From Bacteroidaceae bacterium (GTDB taxonomy: Bacteria; Bacteroidota; Bacteroidia; Bacteroidales; Bacteroidaceae), in assembly GCA_017647225.1 (NCBI GenBank), contig JAGCLA010000004.1:1-64000 (forward strand): a stretch of DNA of 64,000 bases, read 5' to 3'. The notes under the pieces are model-generated. The model was not told the origin of the DNA. It worked only from the letters and a program-made list of their open reading frames with translations, and did not search any database. The position numbers and the translations under genes are program-made. Position 1 is the first letter of the stretch; every line of letters begins with the position of its first letter. Below, piece after piece: positions 24,831 through 35,057 of this stretch.

Positions 24831-27800
24831 ATGAGAAAAGCTAAACCCAATTTAAGGTTTTTCTACAAGATAGCCATTGCTGTATTCATTTTCTTATGCA
24901 ACGCAACCCTGTTGCAGGCTCAGTCCGAGCTGGATTGGAAGGAAAAAGCAATTACCCTGCGAGTAAGTAACAAGCCACTTGGCAAGGTGCTTGAGATGGC
25001 TGCAGAAGCTGCCGGTGCAAAAATCACATTACAGGATGTATCTTTATGGAACATCAACAAGCCAACAAGTATTGCAGTAAAGGACAAACCTCTTGACAAG
25101 GTTCTTGGCGACTTGATTGGCGACCAGAATGTAAAGATACGCTACGAGGGTGAGAATCAGATTATTCTTGAGCCAGACAAACAAGACGGTAACGCCGAGA
25201 TAGAGTTCAAGGTGTCGGGACAGATACTTGACCGCGACACTCAGGAGCCTCTTATCGGTGCGACTGTGCTTATTACCGATGGCTCCGGTAAAGGTTCAAA
25301 AGGTTGTATAACAGACCTTGACGGTAAATTCAGCCTAAAGCTCAACAAGAAGGAGTCGATTACGATTTCTTATGTTGGATATGAAACAATTTCGAAGCAA
25401 ATCACAAAAAACGAGAATAACATTATCATAGAGTTGAAACCGAGTATCGAGTTCGACGAAGTGGTAATCACCGGTATCAGCAGACGTAGTAAGAACAGCT
25501 TTACAGGAAATTATGTAGAGGTAAAAGGAGATGAGCTCCGCAAGATGAACCCTACAAACATTCTTAAGAGCTTGCAGTTCTTTGACCCGAGTTTCAAAAT
25601 CATAGAGAACAACAAGACCGGTTCTGACCCTAATGCAGAACCCGATTTCCAGATTCGTGGTGACCAGTCGTTAGGCGAAAAATCAATGAACAGCATGGAC
25701 CTCATGCTCGACAACGTTTCAAGCCGTCCTAACACCCCGTTGTTCGTCCTCGACGGTTTTACAGTTCCTATGAGCCGTATTCTCGACCTCGACCCTGAGC
25801 GCGTGGAAAGCATCACTATTCTAAAGGATGCTGCTGCAACATCTGTCTATGGTTCACGTGCGGCAAACGGTGTGGTTGTTGTTGAAACAAAAGTTGCTCC
25901 CGATGGTGCTCTGTCTGTTTCATACAACGGTACAATGACTATACAGTCACCCGACCTCACCGACTATAACATGATGACTGCGTCAGAAAAACTCAACACA
26001 GAGTGGAGAGCCGGTCTTTATGACCCTAACAACGCCAAAGACATGAACCTGTATAACAAATACTTGCGTAATGTTTTGGGCGGTGTGGATACCTATTGGC
26101 TATCAAAGCCTTTGCGTACCGCAATACAGCATCGTCATTCAGCAAGCGTAGCCGGTGGTACCGAAGCGTTCCGTTACAGTTTGGACCTTAACTTGGCCAT
26201 GCAACCCGGTGTCATGAAAGAGTCACAGAACCAGAACAAAGGTGTAAACTTCAACATGACCTATCTCAAGGACAAATTCACCATGCGTGCCAATGTAAGT
26301 TTGTCAGAGTCGAACAGTAGCAACTCACCTTATGGTTCATATTCGCAATATACAAGACTTAACCCTTATTACATTCCGACAGATGCCAATGGCGCGCAAA
26401 AGAAAGTGCTTGACAACAACCTTGTCAGCGGACGTAGCGAGGTCATAACCAACCCTCTTTACAATGCGAATGTGGGTATCAAGGATATAAGCAACGGCCT
26501 TACCATTGCCACAACAATAGGCTTTGAATATATGCTTTTGAAGAATCTGCGCATAACAGAGCAGTTGTCTTATACAAGAGGACTTGCCGGTACAGACAGA
26601 TTCAAGCCGGCTGACCATACCGACTTTGAACTTGAAGATGACTTGACAAGAAAAGGTAGCTACAGCAAGAGCACCGGTGAGATGTCATCATGGTCAAGCA
26701 ACTTCGGTATCAACTATAACCTTGTCCTCAAAAAGCACCTTATAAGTATGTTCGGTAACTGGACCATAAACGAAGACCGCAACAATTATGTCAACCTTGC
26801 GGCAACAGGATATCCAGATCCGCACATGGATGATTTCATCTTCGGTAACAAGATGGAAACAAGCATGAACAGTATCGGTACCGAAAATATTTCACGCTCA
26901 ATAGGTCTTATCGGTCAGTTGTCATACAGCTACGACAACCGCTACTCTATCGACTTCAATGTCAGCGGTGAAGCATCATCGCGTTATGCCGACCACAATT
27001 TTGTACCGTTCTGGTCTGTCGGTGGACGTTGGAATGCACATAGCGAAAAATGGCTGTCAGGCTATATCTCAAACCTTGTCTTCCGCGCCAGCTATGGTAT
27101 TACCGGCGAGCAGAACTTCAGCCCGGCAGACGCTATTGAATACTACAGTTATTCAGAAACGATGCGCCCATACCAATCGTTTGGAGTTCTCGGAGCCATG
27201 CTGCAAGGCCTCAACAACACCGCACTCGGTTGGGCAAAGACACACAACACCAGTTTCTCTGTCGATTTCGGCTTCTGGAAGAACCGTATCAACGTGAATA
27301 TCAACTACTACGACAACATAACAAAGGAGTTGCTCACAAGCTATGACCTTGCTCCATCAACAGGTTATTCGACAATGGTGATGAATGCAGGAGAATTGCA
27401 GAACAGAGGTTTTGATGCATCGTTGAACATTATAGCCATACAGAATATCCGTAAAGAGTTCTTCTGGACTATCAATGCCAATGCCAACATGAACAAGAAC
27501 AAGATTCGCGAATTGTCCGAGTATTTGGAGAAAATGAATGAAGAGCAGATGAAATCGAGAACAGCTCCTCTGCCTCAATATCAGAAAGGACAATCGACTA
27601 CAACACTTTATGTTGTACGTTCATTGGGTGTGGACCCTGCAACAGGTAAGGAGGTCTATTTGAAACGCGATGGAACAAAGACTTTCACTTGGGATGCAAG
27701 TGACAAGGTTCCTGTCGGTGATACTAACCCTAAAATAAGCGGTACTTTATCAACAAGCATAAACTGGAAGGACCTTTCATGTTCACTTGGTTTTACATAC

Positions 27801-28193
27801 AAATATGGTGGTATAGTATATAACCAGACTTTGGTTGACAAAATCGAGAACCAGAACGTTGCATACAACCTTGACAGACGTGCAGGTGAGGGACGTTGGG
27901 AGTCTCCGGGCGATGTCACATCGTATGTTCGTTTCAGCGCACTCGGTGCAAGCACCCCAGCAAGCACACGTTTTATAATGAAGGACAATGAGATAAGATT
28001 TGCAACCATAAACGTCGGTTACAGATTAAGAGGTGAAAAGGTAAAATTCCTACGTTATGCAAACATCGATGTTCTTGCCTTGAACTTTACCACAAATGAC
28101 TTGGCACGAATTTCGCCAATCAAGATGGAGCGAGGACTTGACTATCCGTTTGCGCGTTCATACACATTCTCTTTATCATTTATATTCAGATAA
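24831..28193 (+). CDS. SusC/RagA-family TonB-dependent transporter with STN domain
   Basis: A 1120-residue outer-membrane transporter. It has a signal peptide (1-30), an STN domain (about 40-113) as used for surface signalling, a carboxypeptidase-like regulatory domain (about 126-203), the EVVITG box at 210-215, a plug with VLDGFTVPMSRILDLDPERV and DAAATSVYGSRAANG, and a 22-strand-type barrel ending SLSFIFR. It pairs with the SusD-like lipoprotein downstream to take up a ligand. STN domains usually talk to a FecR anti-sigma factor, but none is encoded nearby. The substrate is not evident; the thioredoxin and PKD-like partners argue against an ordinary polysaccharide locus. Confidence 0.95.
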   Translation: MRKAKPNLRFFYKIAIAVFIFLCNATLLQAQSELDWKEKAITLRVSNKPLGKVLEMAAEAAGAKITLQDVSLWNINKPTSIAVKDKPLDKVLGDLIGDQNVKIRYEGENQIILEPDKQDGNAEIEFKVSGQILDRDTQEPLIGATVLITDGSGKGSKGCITDLDGKFSLKLNKKESITISYVGYETISKQITKNENNIIIELKPSIEFDEVVITGISRRSKNSFTGNYVEVKGDELRKMNPTNILKSLQFFDPSFKIIENNKTGSDPNAEPDFQIRGDQSLGEKSMNSMDLMLDNVSSRPNTPLFVLDGFTVPMSRILDLDPERVESITILKDAAATSVYGSRAANGVVVVETKVAPDGALSVSYNGTMTIQSPDLTDYNMMTASEKLNTEWRAGLYDPNNAKDMNLYNKYLRNVLGGVDTYWLSKPLRTAIQHRHSASVAGGTEAFRYSLDLNLAMQPGVMKESQNQNKGVNFNMTYLKDKFTMRANVSLSESNSSNSPYGSYSQYTRLNPYYIPTDANGAQKKVLDNNLVSGRSEVITNPLYNANVGIKDISNGLTIATTIGFEYMLLKNLRITEQLSYTRGLAGTDRFKPADHTDFELEDDLTRKGSYSKSTGEMSSWSSNFGINYNLVLKKHLISMFGNWTINEDRNNYVNLAATGYPDPHMDDFIFGNKMETSMNSIGTENISRSIGLIGQLSYSYDNRYSIDFNVSGEASSRYADHNFVPFWSVGGRWNAHSEKWLSGYISNLVFRASYGITGEQNFSPADAIEYYSYSETMRPYQSFGVLGAMLQGLNNTALGWAKTHNTSFSVDFGFWKNRINVNINYYDNITKELLTSYDLAPSTGYSTMVMNAGELQNRGFDASLNIIAIQNIRKEFFWTINANANMNKNKIRELSEYLEKMNEEQMKSRTAPLPQYQKGQSTTTLYVVRSLGVDPATGKEVYLKRDGTKTFTWDASDKVPVGDTNPKISGTLSTSINWKDLSCSLGFTYKYGGIVYNQTLVDKIENQNVAYNLDRRAGEGRWESPGDVTSYVRFSALGASTPASTRFIMKDNEIRFATINVGYRLRGEKVKFLRYANIDVLALNFTTNDLARISPIKMERGLDYPFARSYTFSLSFIFR

Positions 28194-28217
28194 TAGGTTC
28201 AGAAAACACGATTTGAT

Positions 28218-29666
28218 ATGAAGAAGATACTATATATATTTATATTTGGACTGACAGGTATTATCTCTTTCAGTTCTTGTAGCGATTGGTTGGATGTTGC
28301 TCCACAAACAGACCTGCCAGCCAAAGAACAGTTTGAAACCGTAAATGGTTTCATGAGCGCTCTTGCAGGTTTGTATATAACAATGACAAACGAGAACTCA
28401 TATGGTCAGGACCTCAGCTTCGGGCTTGTAGAGCAGCTGGCACAGATGTATGATAAGATTCCCGATGGAGCCAACAACCGCAACAATGTATACATCTATG
28501 ACCAAGAAACAAATGGAGGTTACAATACGAAAGGCGCTTTGGCAAATATCTGGCAAGAACAATATCACATAATTGCCAACGCCAACAACTTACTAAAATG
28601 GATTGACTTGAACGGCGATGCAGTCCTGACAGACACCATTACACGCAATATGCTTCGTGGCGAAGCCCTTGCCATTCGTGCATATATACATTTTGACCTG
28701 TTGCGTGGCTGGGGTCCTATGAATTACGCAAACAATCCCGATGCGAAGGATATGAAATGTATCCCTTACCGAACTGTTGCCGACAATTCAAAACAGCCGC
28801 TTCTTACAGCCGAGACTATTGTAAAGAACGTAATCGACGACCTTGAAAAAGCGAAAGTACTTTTAAGCTACGAAAAAGACCTTGATTTAAGCCACTACAA
28901 CAGCGGAAACAGACATTTCCGTTTCAATTACCACGCTATAAATGCGACATTGGCTCGTGTACATAGTTATGCAGGCAACAAAGAAAAGGCAAAGGCTTAT
29001 GCTTTGGATGTAATAAGGAACAGTGGCCGTACTCTTATGGACGACAACGATGGCGACCCTATTATGTCAAACGAGGTGATTTGTGGACTAAGCATTCACG
29101 AAATGTCTGACAACATGTCCGACCATTTCTCTGACGGAGAGAAGATAGATACCAAAAATTACATCACCATAAATACTCGAAACCTGTTGTTCGGAGGAAC
29201 CATAAGCGAAGATTTTCGTGCCAAGAGTTCTGCTTTCATCATCAACAATGGTTTGCAGCTGGCTATAACACTGAAGTATATTGAGAACGAAAATGAAATA
29301 ATACCACTTATCCGCCTGCCGGAGATGTACTACATTGCAAGTCTGTCATCTGAAGGCGAAGATGCTGCTGCTTACATAAACAATGTACGCAACAAAAGAG
29401 GTATATCCAAAACCAACAACATCAGATGCGATAGCGAAGAAGATTGCATAAAGGAACTGAAGAATGAATATCGTAAAGAGTTCTATGCCGAAGGACAATA
29501 CTTCTGGTTCCTGAAGACCAACGGACTTACAGGCACATTGGAACATAGTCCCGAAATTTCCCTTGTCGAGGATAATTTCATCTTCCCGCTACCTGACCGT
29601 GAAAAAGAATATGGCTGGACCGAAGAAGGAGAAGAGGAAAACGAGGATGATTCCGAACTCCAATAA
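28218..29666 (+). CDS. SusD/RagB-family lipoprotein
   Basis: The 482-residue surface lipoprotein that forms the lid of the SusC transporter. It has lipobox SFSSC (C21), followed by SDWLDVAPQTDLPAKEQF, the conserved start of SusD proteins, a TPR-rich helical body (RGEALAIRAYIHFDLLRGWG) and the C-terminal ELKNEYRKEFYAEGQYFWFLK signature. It lies 24 bp after the SusC gene. Confidence 0.95.
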   Translation: MKKILYIFIFGLTGIISFSSCSDWLDVAPQTDLPAKEQFETVNGFMSALAGLYITMTNENSYGQDLSFGLVEQLAQMYDKIPDGANNRNNVYIYDQETNGGYNTKGALANIWQEQYHIIANANNLLKWIDLNGDAVLTDTITRNMLRGEALAIRAYIHFDLLRGWGPMNYANNPDAKDMKCIPYRTVADNSKQPLLTAETIVKNVIDDLEKAKVLLSYEKDLDLSHYNSGNRHFRFNYHAINATLARVHSYAGNKEKAKAYALDVIRNSGRTLMDDNDGDPIMSNEVICGLSIHEMSDNMSDHFSDGEKIDTKNYITINTRNLLFGGTISEDFRAKSSAFIINNGLQLAITLKYIENENEIIPLIRLPEMYYIASLSSEGEDAAAYINNVRNKRGISKTNNIRCDSEEDCIKELKNEYRKEFYAEGQYFWFLKTNGLTGTLEHSPEISLVEDNFIFPLPDREKEYGWTEEGEEENEDDSELQ

Positions 29667-29687
29667 TAGATTCAAAAAAGAAAGACG

Positions 29688-31046
29688 ATGAAAAAGAACA
29701 ATATATATATATTAGGAGTATTAAGTTTGGTACTTTCTTTCACCGCATGTGACAAGATTGAGCCGGAATTTTTCGACGGAAATTACAACGGTGCATATTT
29801 CGGATATGACAATTCTGATGATTTCCAGTACAACTTGAATTTCAGCGACCACACATCGGGCATGCCTGATGAGGTCATTGTTCCTGTAAATATCAAGCTT
29901 CTTGGCTACCTGAAAGAAGAGAAGCGTACCGTATCGATAAAAACAAGAGAAATCAAAGGTTATGAACTTCCTGAGATAACAATCCCCGAAGTGTTTTTTG
30001 AGAACAAGGAGCATGAGAAAATTATTGAAGTTAAAGTAAAACGCCCTACCGTTGAAAACGAGGAATATGCCGTATGCCTGTATCTGGACGGTGAAGGCGA
30101 CCTTGGAAGCGGTATTGCCGGAAAAGAGGAATTCTTCATATACGTAACAGAAAAGTATGAGCAACCCGAGTTGTGGGCAGGCGTACTGGAAACAAATTAT
30201 CTTGGACAATGGAGTAAGGACAAACAGATATTCATTACCAATCTTACCGGGGACAATGATTTCCTAAAGAAACTATATTCAAGAATAACAACTGACAGCA
30301 AGGTTATTGATTACAAAGCTGCTACGAAACAGAATGCAACGATTTTCAACAGTTTCTTTACAGAGGAGAAAAATGAGCCTGTAACTTTCAATTTCCCTAT
30401 ACTTTCTACACAGGATAACCCACAATATAACGAGCCTTATTTCTGGGATAAATATTCAGAATACCAGTGTAAATACACAACTGATAGATTTTTCGCTCTA
30501 AACTCATTGTTTGGTAAGGTTTTGAATACAGCAAACATTGAAGAGGCTTATATTGGTGAAAAGGATATAAAGAAAGTAAAAGACAAGAGAAAGGAGTTCC
30601 ACGTTGAGGATGTACTTGAAATGTTGAAGAATTACTATCTATATGCATCTTTAGGTTATCCTATACAGGAGTATAAAGATAGTTGTTGGACTGAAATGTT
30701 CAATAAGAATATTAATCATTATGAAGTAATCCAACCATATTGGTGGGAAGACCCCGACAATACAGGTGCTGCACAAATTGTAAAAGAATATTTCGGAGAT
30801 TACAGCATAGACAAATATAAATTCATGATACAGCACATGATTAATAATGAGGGTAGCCAGAATTTCGTTGCTGCAAAGATGTTCCCCTTTGTGCGCAATC
30901 TTGAAACAAATGGTTATGAATGGGATTCTACTGCCGGAGGAGAGGATTATATGAAGAATTGCTACAAGATAATCAAGATGAAATATGATGCATCTTCGGA
31001 TAATATAAAGGGAAAATTCAGTTTTCCGGAGAAGACAATTGAATGA
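29688..31046 (+). CDS. DUF4843 lipoprotein
   Basis: A 452-residue lipoprotein with lipobox SFTAC (C21). The N-terminal half fits DUF4843, a beta-rich family almost always found next to SusCD pairs: YNGAYFGYDNSDD at the start, DEVIVPVNIKLLG, then EEYAVCLYLDGEGDLGSGI. The C-terminal half has no recognisable domain. It is probably surface-exposed and helps bind the ligand. Confidence 0.82.
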   Translation: MKKNNIYILGVLSLVLSFTACDKIEPEFFDGNYNGAYFGYDNSDDFQYNLNFSDHTSGMPDEVIVPVNIKLLGYLKEEKRTVSIKTREIKGYELPEITIPEVFFENKEHEKIIEVKVKRPTVENEEYAVCLYLDGEGDLGSGIAGKEEFFIYVTEKYEQPELWAGVLETNYLGQWSKDKQIFITNLTGDNDFLKKLYSRITTDSKVIDYKAATKQNATIFNSFFTEEKNEPVTFNFPILSTQDNPQYNEPYFWDKYSEYQCKYTTDRFFALNSLFGKVLNTANIEEAYIGEKDIKKVKDKRKEFHVEDVLEMLKNYYLYASLGYPIQEYKDSCWTEMFNKNINHYEVIQPYWWEDPDNTGAAQIVKEYFGDYSIDKYKFMIQHMINNEGSQNFVAAKMFPFVRNLETNGYEWDSTAGGEDYMKNCYKIIKMKYDASSDNIKGKFSFPEKTIE

Positions 31047-31104
31047 ATATAACATAGAATTATAGCGGTTTCAATTACCAATACTAACAACAAAAGAAAA
31101 TGAT

Positions 31105-32772
31105 ATGAAGAATATATTCAAGATGTTATTGTTTGTCGTTCTTTTGAGCGGTTGCTACGAAGACAAAGGCAACTACGATTACACACTTGACTCGATGAAC
31201 GATATAACAGCTGTAAAGTTCTCTCCGGAGATTGTAGATAAAGCAACCGGAAAAGTGATTGAAGTACGTCAGGCACTAACTGAAGACGATGCGAATTGTC
31301 GTATTGAGACTCATTTGGAACAGACTTTGGAAAAGGACCTCGACAACCTCGACTTCTATTGGTACATCACTAAGAGCGATGACACTAAGGATACTGTTTA
31401 TACAAAAGGTTTCCTTGAAGTTGAGCTGCCGGTAGGCGGAATGTTGGAATATGATGTCCTGTTGCAGATTTATGACCGCACAACCACATTGTCACACTAT
31501 TCATCGTTCAAATTCCAGACACGCCCACCTTTCAAGAACAGTCTTTTCATACTGCACGGAGAAGAGGACATGCGTAAACTTGGAAACATTGAAATCATAG
31601 GCAAGGACACGATGGTATATACCGATGTCAAGTCTGTGACAAAAGACGAAAATATATACCAATATGCCACAGGATTTGACTATTCTGCTTATGAGGGACA
31701 TATATCGTTGACTCTGTTCAGCAATAATGGTGCGACAAGAGTTTATGAGCCGTTCGGAATGACAAGCAAATTTATTGCAGAAGAGTTTTTCAAGCCAAAC
31801 ACCATCGACTTCAAATTCAATAAGATGATAAGAATCGGTGACCCCGGAACAAATACATACAGTATTGCTGTTGCGGAAGATGGAAGTTTTCTTACTGGTG
31901 GATCATTGCCTGTACTCTTTAAGACTGGTTATGGCTATAACCAAGACCCGGACGGGGAGTCTGTTCATGTAGAGAACTGCGAAATCACAGCTGCAACAAT
32001 GACACATGAGAGTTACTTTATGTGGGATGATTTAGGTAAACGTTTTCTTTATACGGCAACCGACAATATTGTTCATGAAGAAGATAAAGCACGTAATATG
32101 GAGCTTACCTCAAACTTGCCGGTACTTGATGCCAATGTCAATTTCAGCAAATTCCCTGAAATTAAAGATATGACGGCAATATATGGATATCTTAACTACC
32201 AGCAAGGCTGGGATATGGAATTCAAAGATATCTATTTTATCTTCAAAGACCCGAGTGGAAGCTACTACCGCTGCAAATTGGTTACCGGCGCAAAAAACAG
32301 TGTTGACATTTGTACGATTGACACTGTGACCCCAATGAACGGATTCACTCCAAGCGGCCCGTCACTAATGAGGTATTGTTCTTGTTTTTCAACAAATTAT
32401 GTATTCTATGCTAATGGTAATACTATTTACCGTTACAACGTGTCGAACTATGACCATGAGGAAATTTACAAAGCTCCCGAAGGATATAATGTAACCATGA
32501 TGAAATTCCGAACAGACCTTTTCAGTCCGGGCAACGCAAACCAGGTGGGCGACTTGAACCGTATAATGAGCATCGGCTTATATAATGATGCTGAGGCAAA
32601 AGGCGCCATTGCAGAAATAAAATTCACGACTGCTGCCGATATTGACGAAGATTTCACACCTTCGTTCTACGACAAAGACGGTGAAGGAAACAATTGGGGA
32701 CGAATAAAGGATATGCAGTTCGCACATGAATATAGCTATGAAATTCCTGATTATCTAAAAGAAGAGAACTAA
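31105..32772 (+). CDS. PKD-like family lipoprotein
   Basis: A 555-residue lipoprotein with lipobox LLSGC (C17) and YEDKGNYDYTLDSMNDI, the hallmark start of the Bacteroidales PKD-like family. An Ig/PKD-type domain (about 30-150) is followed by a beta-rich, possibly propeller-like region. Its stop overlaps the next start (TAATG), linking it to the first thioredoxin gene. Family members accompany SusCD-DUF4843 sets; their ligand is unknown. Confidence 0.82.
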   Translation: MKNIFKMLLFVVLLSGCYEDKGNYDYTLDSMNDITAVKFSPEIVDKATGKVIEVRQALTEDDANCRIETHLEQTLEKDLDNLDFYWYITKSDDTKDTVYTKGFLEVELPVGGMLEYDVLLQIYDRTTTLSHYSSFKFQTRPPFKNSLFILHGEEDMRKLGNIEIIGKDTMVYTDVKSVTKDENIYQYATGFDYSAYEGHISLTLFSNNGATRVYEPFGMTSKFIAEEFFKPNTIDFKFNKMIRIGDPGTNTYSIAVAEDGSFLTGGSLPVLFKTGYGYNQDPDGESVHVENCEITAATMTHESYFMWDDLGKRFLYTATDNIVHEEDKARNMELTSNLPVLDANVNFSKFPEIKDMTAIYGYLNYQQGWDMEFKDIYFIFKDPSGSYYRCKLVTGAKNSVDICTIDTVTPMNGFTPSGPSLMRYCSCFSTNYVFYANGNTIYRYNVSNYDHEEIYKAPEGYNVTMMKFRTDLFSPGNANQVGDLNRIMSIGLYNDAEAKGAIAEIKFTTAADIDEDFTPSFYDKDGEGNNWGRIKDMQFAHEYSYEIPDYLKEEN

Positions 32773-33872
32773 TGAAAAAGCACATCTTATTAATACTGCT
32801 TATCATAGGAAATGCTCTTATGCTTCCTATAAAGGCCGAGAACATAACCATTAAGGGCAAAATTGAAGGTATTAAATCGGGAAAACTCTATATGGTTGCT
32901 CGTTTATGCGAGGACAAGACCGACACTTTAGGATTCTGCAACTTCAAGAAAGGCAAGTTTGAGTTGAAAGCCCTTTTAGAGGAGCCTGTTGTTGCACAAA
33001 TTTTTGTGGAAGGATATTCCGGTGGATTCACCATGCTTGCAGAGCCAGGTGTTTCCTATAAGGCATATTTGAGCAACGGAGAAGGTTTCTACATCAAGGG
33101 AGGAGCGTTAAATGACAAATACACTGCGCACATGGCGAAGTCAGACTCCTTGCAGGCCATAGTACGTTCTTTACAAGAGCAATACAAGACGTTGCGTGAG
33201 AGCCGAAAGTTTCGTAGCGCAAGCCTTGTGAACGATACCTTGCGTATTGAGCAGGAGAAACTCAAGGAGCTTACCATGAAATTCCTTGCTGACAACGACA
33301 ACCTTATTTCGGCATATACAATGCTGTCGAACATTGAGATGCGCGATGCGAACCTGCGTGAGACAAAGCAGATTTACAACTCAATGGGAGAAGGAGCAAA
33401 AGCGACACATTGCGGACGTATAATACAAGAAAGAATTGAGCGCATGGAGAAGACTGCCGGCGGAGCACTTGCCCCCGATTTTACTCTTGAGGATGTAAAC
33501 GGCAATCCTGTTACCATGAGCTCGGTAAAAGGCAAAATAAAAATCATCGACTTCTGGGCAAGTTGGTGCGGACCTTGCAGACTAAACAACCCTGCCCTAA
33601 GAAAATTATATGACGAGTTCCACGACAAAGGCCTTGAAATTATAGGTGTATCACTTGACACACAAAAGGGTGCATGGATGAAAGCCATAGAAAAAGACGG
33701 GCTAAACTGGATAAATGTATCATCACTCAAAGGCTGGGAGTGCGAGATTGTACGCATGTATAATGTATCAGGTGTTCCTTCACTATTCATTCTTAATGAA
33801 TACAACCGTATAATAGCAACCGGACTACGTGACGAGCAACTCAGAATATTCCTACAAGAGAATCTAAAATAA
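32772..33872 (+). CDS. TlpA-type thiol-disulfide oxidoreductase with DUF4369 domain (first of three)
   Basis: A 366-residue exported protein: signal peptide (1-22), DUF4369 beta domain (about 24-115), a helical linker and a C-terminal TlpA/ResA-like thioredoxin domain (about 232-366) with an intact active site WCGPC (C266, C269) and the cis-proline in GVPS. It would reduce disulfides of periplasmic proteins or of an imported ligand. Coupled to the PKD-like gene by TAATG. Confidence 0.9.
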   Translation: MKKHILLILLIIGNALMLPIKAENITIKGKIEGIKSGKLYMVARLCEDKTDTLGFCNFKKGKFELKALLEEPVVAQIFVEGYSGGFTMLAEPGVSYKAYLSNGEGFYIKGGALNDKYTAHMAKSDSLQAIVRSLQEQYKTLRESRKFRSASLVNDTLRIEQEKLKELTMKFLADNDNLISAYTMLSNIEMRDANLRETKQIYNSMGEGAKATHCGRIIQERIERMEKTAGGALAPDFTLEDVNGNPVTMSSVKGKIKIIDFWASWCGPCRLNNPALRKLYDEFHDKGLEIIGVSLDTQKGAWMKAIEKDGLNWINVSSLKGWECEIVRMYNVSGVPSLFILNEYNRIIATGLRDEQLRIFLQENLK

Positions 33873-33892
33873 CAATTATAAAACCAAACACC

Positions 33893-35041
33893 ATGAGAAA
33901 GTTCTTTATAATGGTTTTAATGGCTGTTTCCGCTTTGGCTACAGCACAGGAAAAAAGATTCGTCATCAATGGCGAAATGCATAACAATCAATTGTGTTAC
34001 AGCAATGGCGTTGTCAACGAGGTCAAGCTTGAACAAATGGTTGACGGGCAAGTTGTTACAGTAGCAACAGCTGCAGTAACAGATAACAAGTTCAAGTTTG
34101 AAGGTATTGCACCAGACTCACCATCTACATATAATATCACAGGCTTTGACAATGGAACTATACAGATTTTCCTCGAAGAAGGAGAGATAAACGTCGGCCC
34201 ATTCGACGCGGCTTACCCTGTAGGAGCCAAGATAGGCGGTACACCATGTAATGACATGTACCAGGCCTATGTTGACTTGAACAATAAATGCATAAAGGAA
34301 AGTAAAATCCGCATGAAGAATGCACAGGAAAATGTTCCTGAGGAGATAAAAGGTGATCTCGAAGCTGAATTGAAATACACTTCGCCTACATTCTATGTAA
34401 ACAACCTGCATTTCAAGGTTGCCATCATGGACTTTATATGCAACAACCTTGACTCACCAGTAATCCTGTATGTAATAAAGTACTCTATGATACCTACATT
34501 TGAGACAGAAATGATACAGAATATCATAGAGGCTTTGCCACAATCATTACACAGTCACAAGGTCTATAAAGAACTTATAAACGAGGTTCGCGCAGCCAAC
34601 CTCAAGGAGGGTGCTCCTGCACCTGACATTACAGGCTTGACACCTGACGGCAAAGAGTTGTCATTGTCCGACTTCAAAGGCAAATATGTATTTATCGATT
34701 TCTGGGCAAGCTGGTGTGCTCCCTGCCGTCGCGAAATACCACATTTGAAAGAGGTGCTTGCATATTCCGAAAACAGCGACAACCTCGTAGTTCTGAGCTA
34801 CTCTATAGACAGCAAGGAGAAAGATTGGTTGGCATGCATCGAAAAGAACGGCATGACACATAAGAATTGGATACATATCTCCACCCTTAAGGGCTGGAAC
34901 AGCGAAGCATTGAAGTTGTTTGCAGTCACAGGTGTTCCGTTTACAGCACTGATTGACCCTGACGGCAACGTTGTGGAGTTCAAGTTGCGAGGCGAAGAGA
35001 TGGTCAAGAAGCTAAAGAACATTATTGATAACAAGAACTAA
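33893..35041 (+). CDS. TlpA-type thiol-disulfide oxidoreductase (second of three)
   Basis: A 382-residue exported protein: signal peptide (1-19), DUF4369-like N-terminal domain, helical linker and C-terminal thioredoxin domain (about 240-382) with WCAPC intact (C276, C279) and GVPF carrying the cis-proline. It is similar in layout to the genes on either side, with the N-terminal half closest to the third copy (ITGFDNG segment shared). Confidence 0.9.
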   Translation: MRKFFIMVLMAVSALATAQEKRFVINGEMHNNQLCYSNGVVNEVKLEQMVDGQVVTVATAAVTDNKFKFEGIAPDSPSTYNITGFDNGTIQIFLEEGEINVGPFDAAYPVGAKIGGTPCNDMYQAYVDLNNKCIKESKIRMKNAQENVPEEIKGDLEAELKYTSPTFYVNNLHFKVAIMDFICNNLDSPVILYVIKYSMIPTFETEMIQNIIEALPQSLHSHKVYKELINEVRAANLKEGAPAPDITGLTPDGKELSLSDFKGKYVFIDFWASWCAPCRREIPHLKEVLAYSENSDNLVVLSYSIDSKEKDWLACIEKNGMTHKNWIHISTLKGWNSEALKLFAVTGVPFTALIDPDGNVVEFKLRGEEMVKKLKNIIDNKN

Positions 35042-35057
35042 TAAAATACAGACAGTT

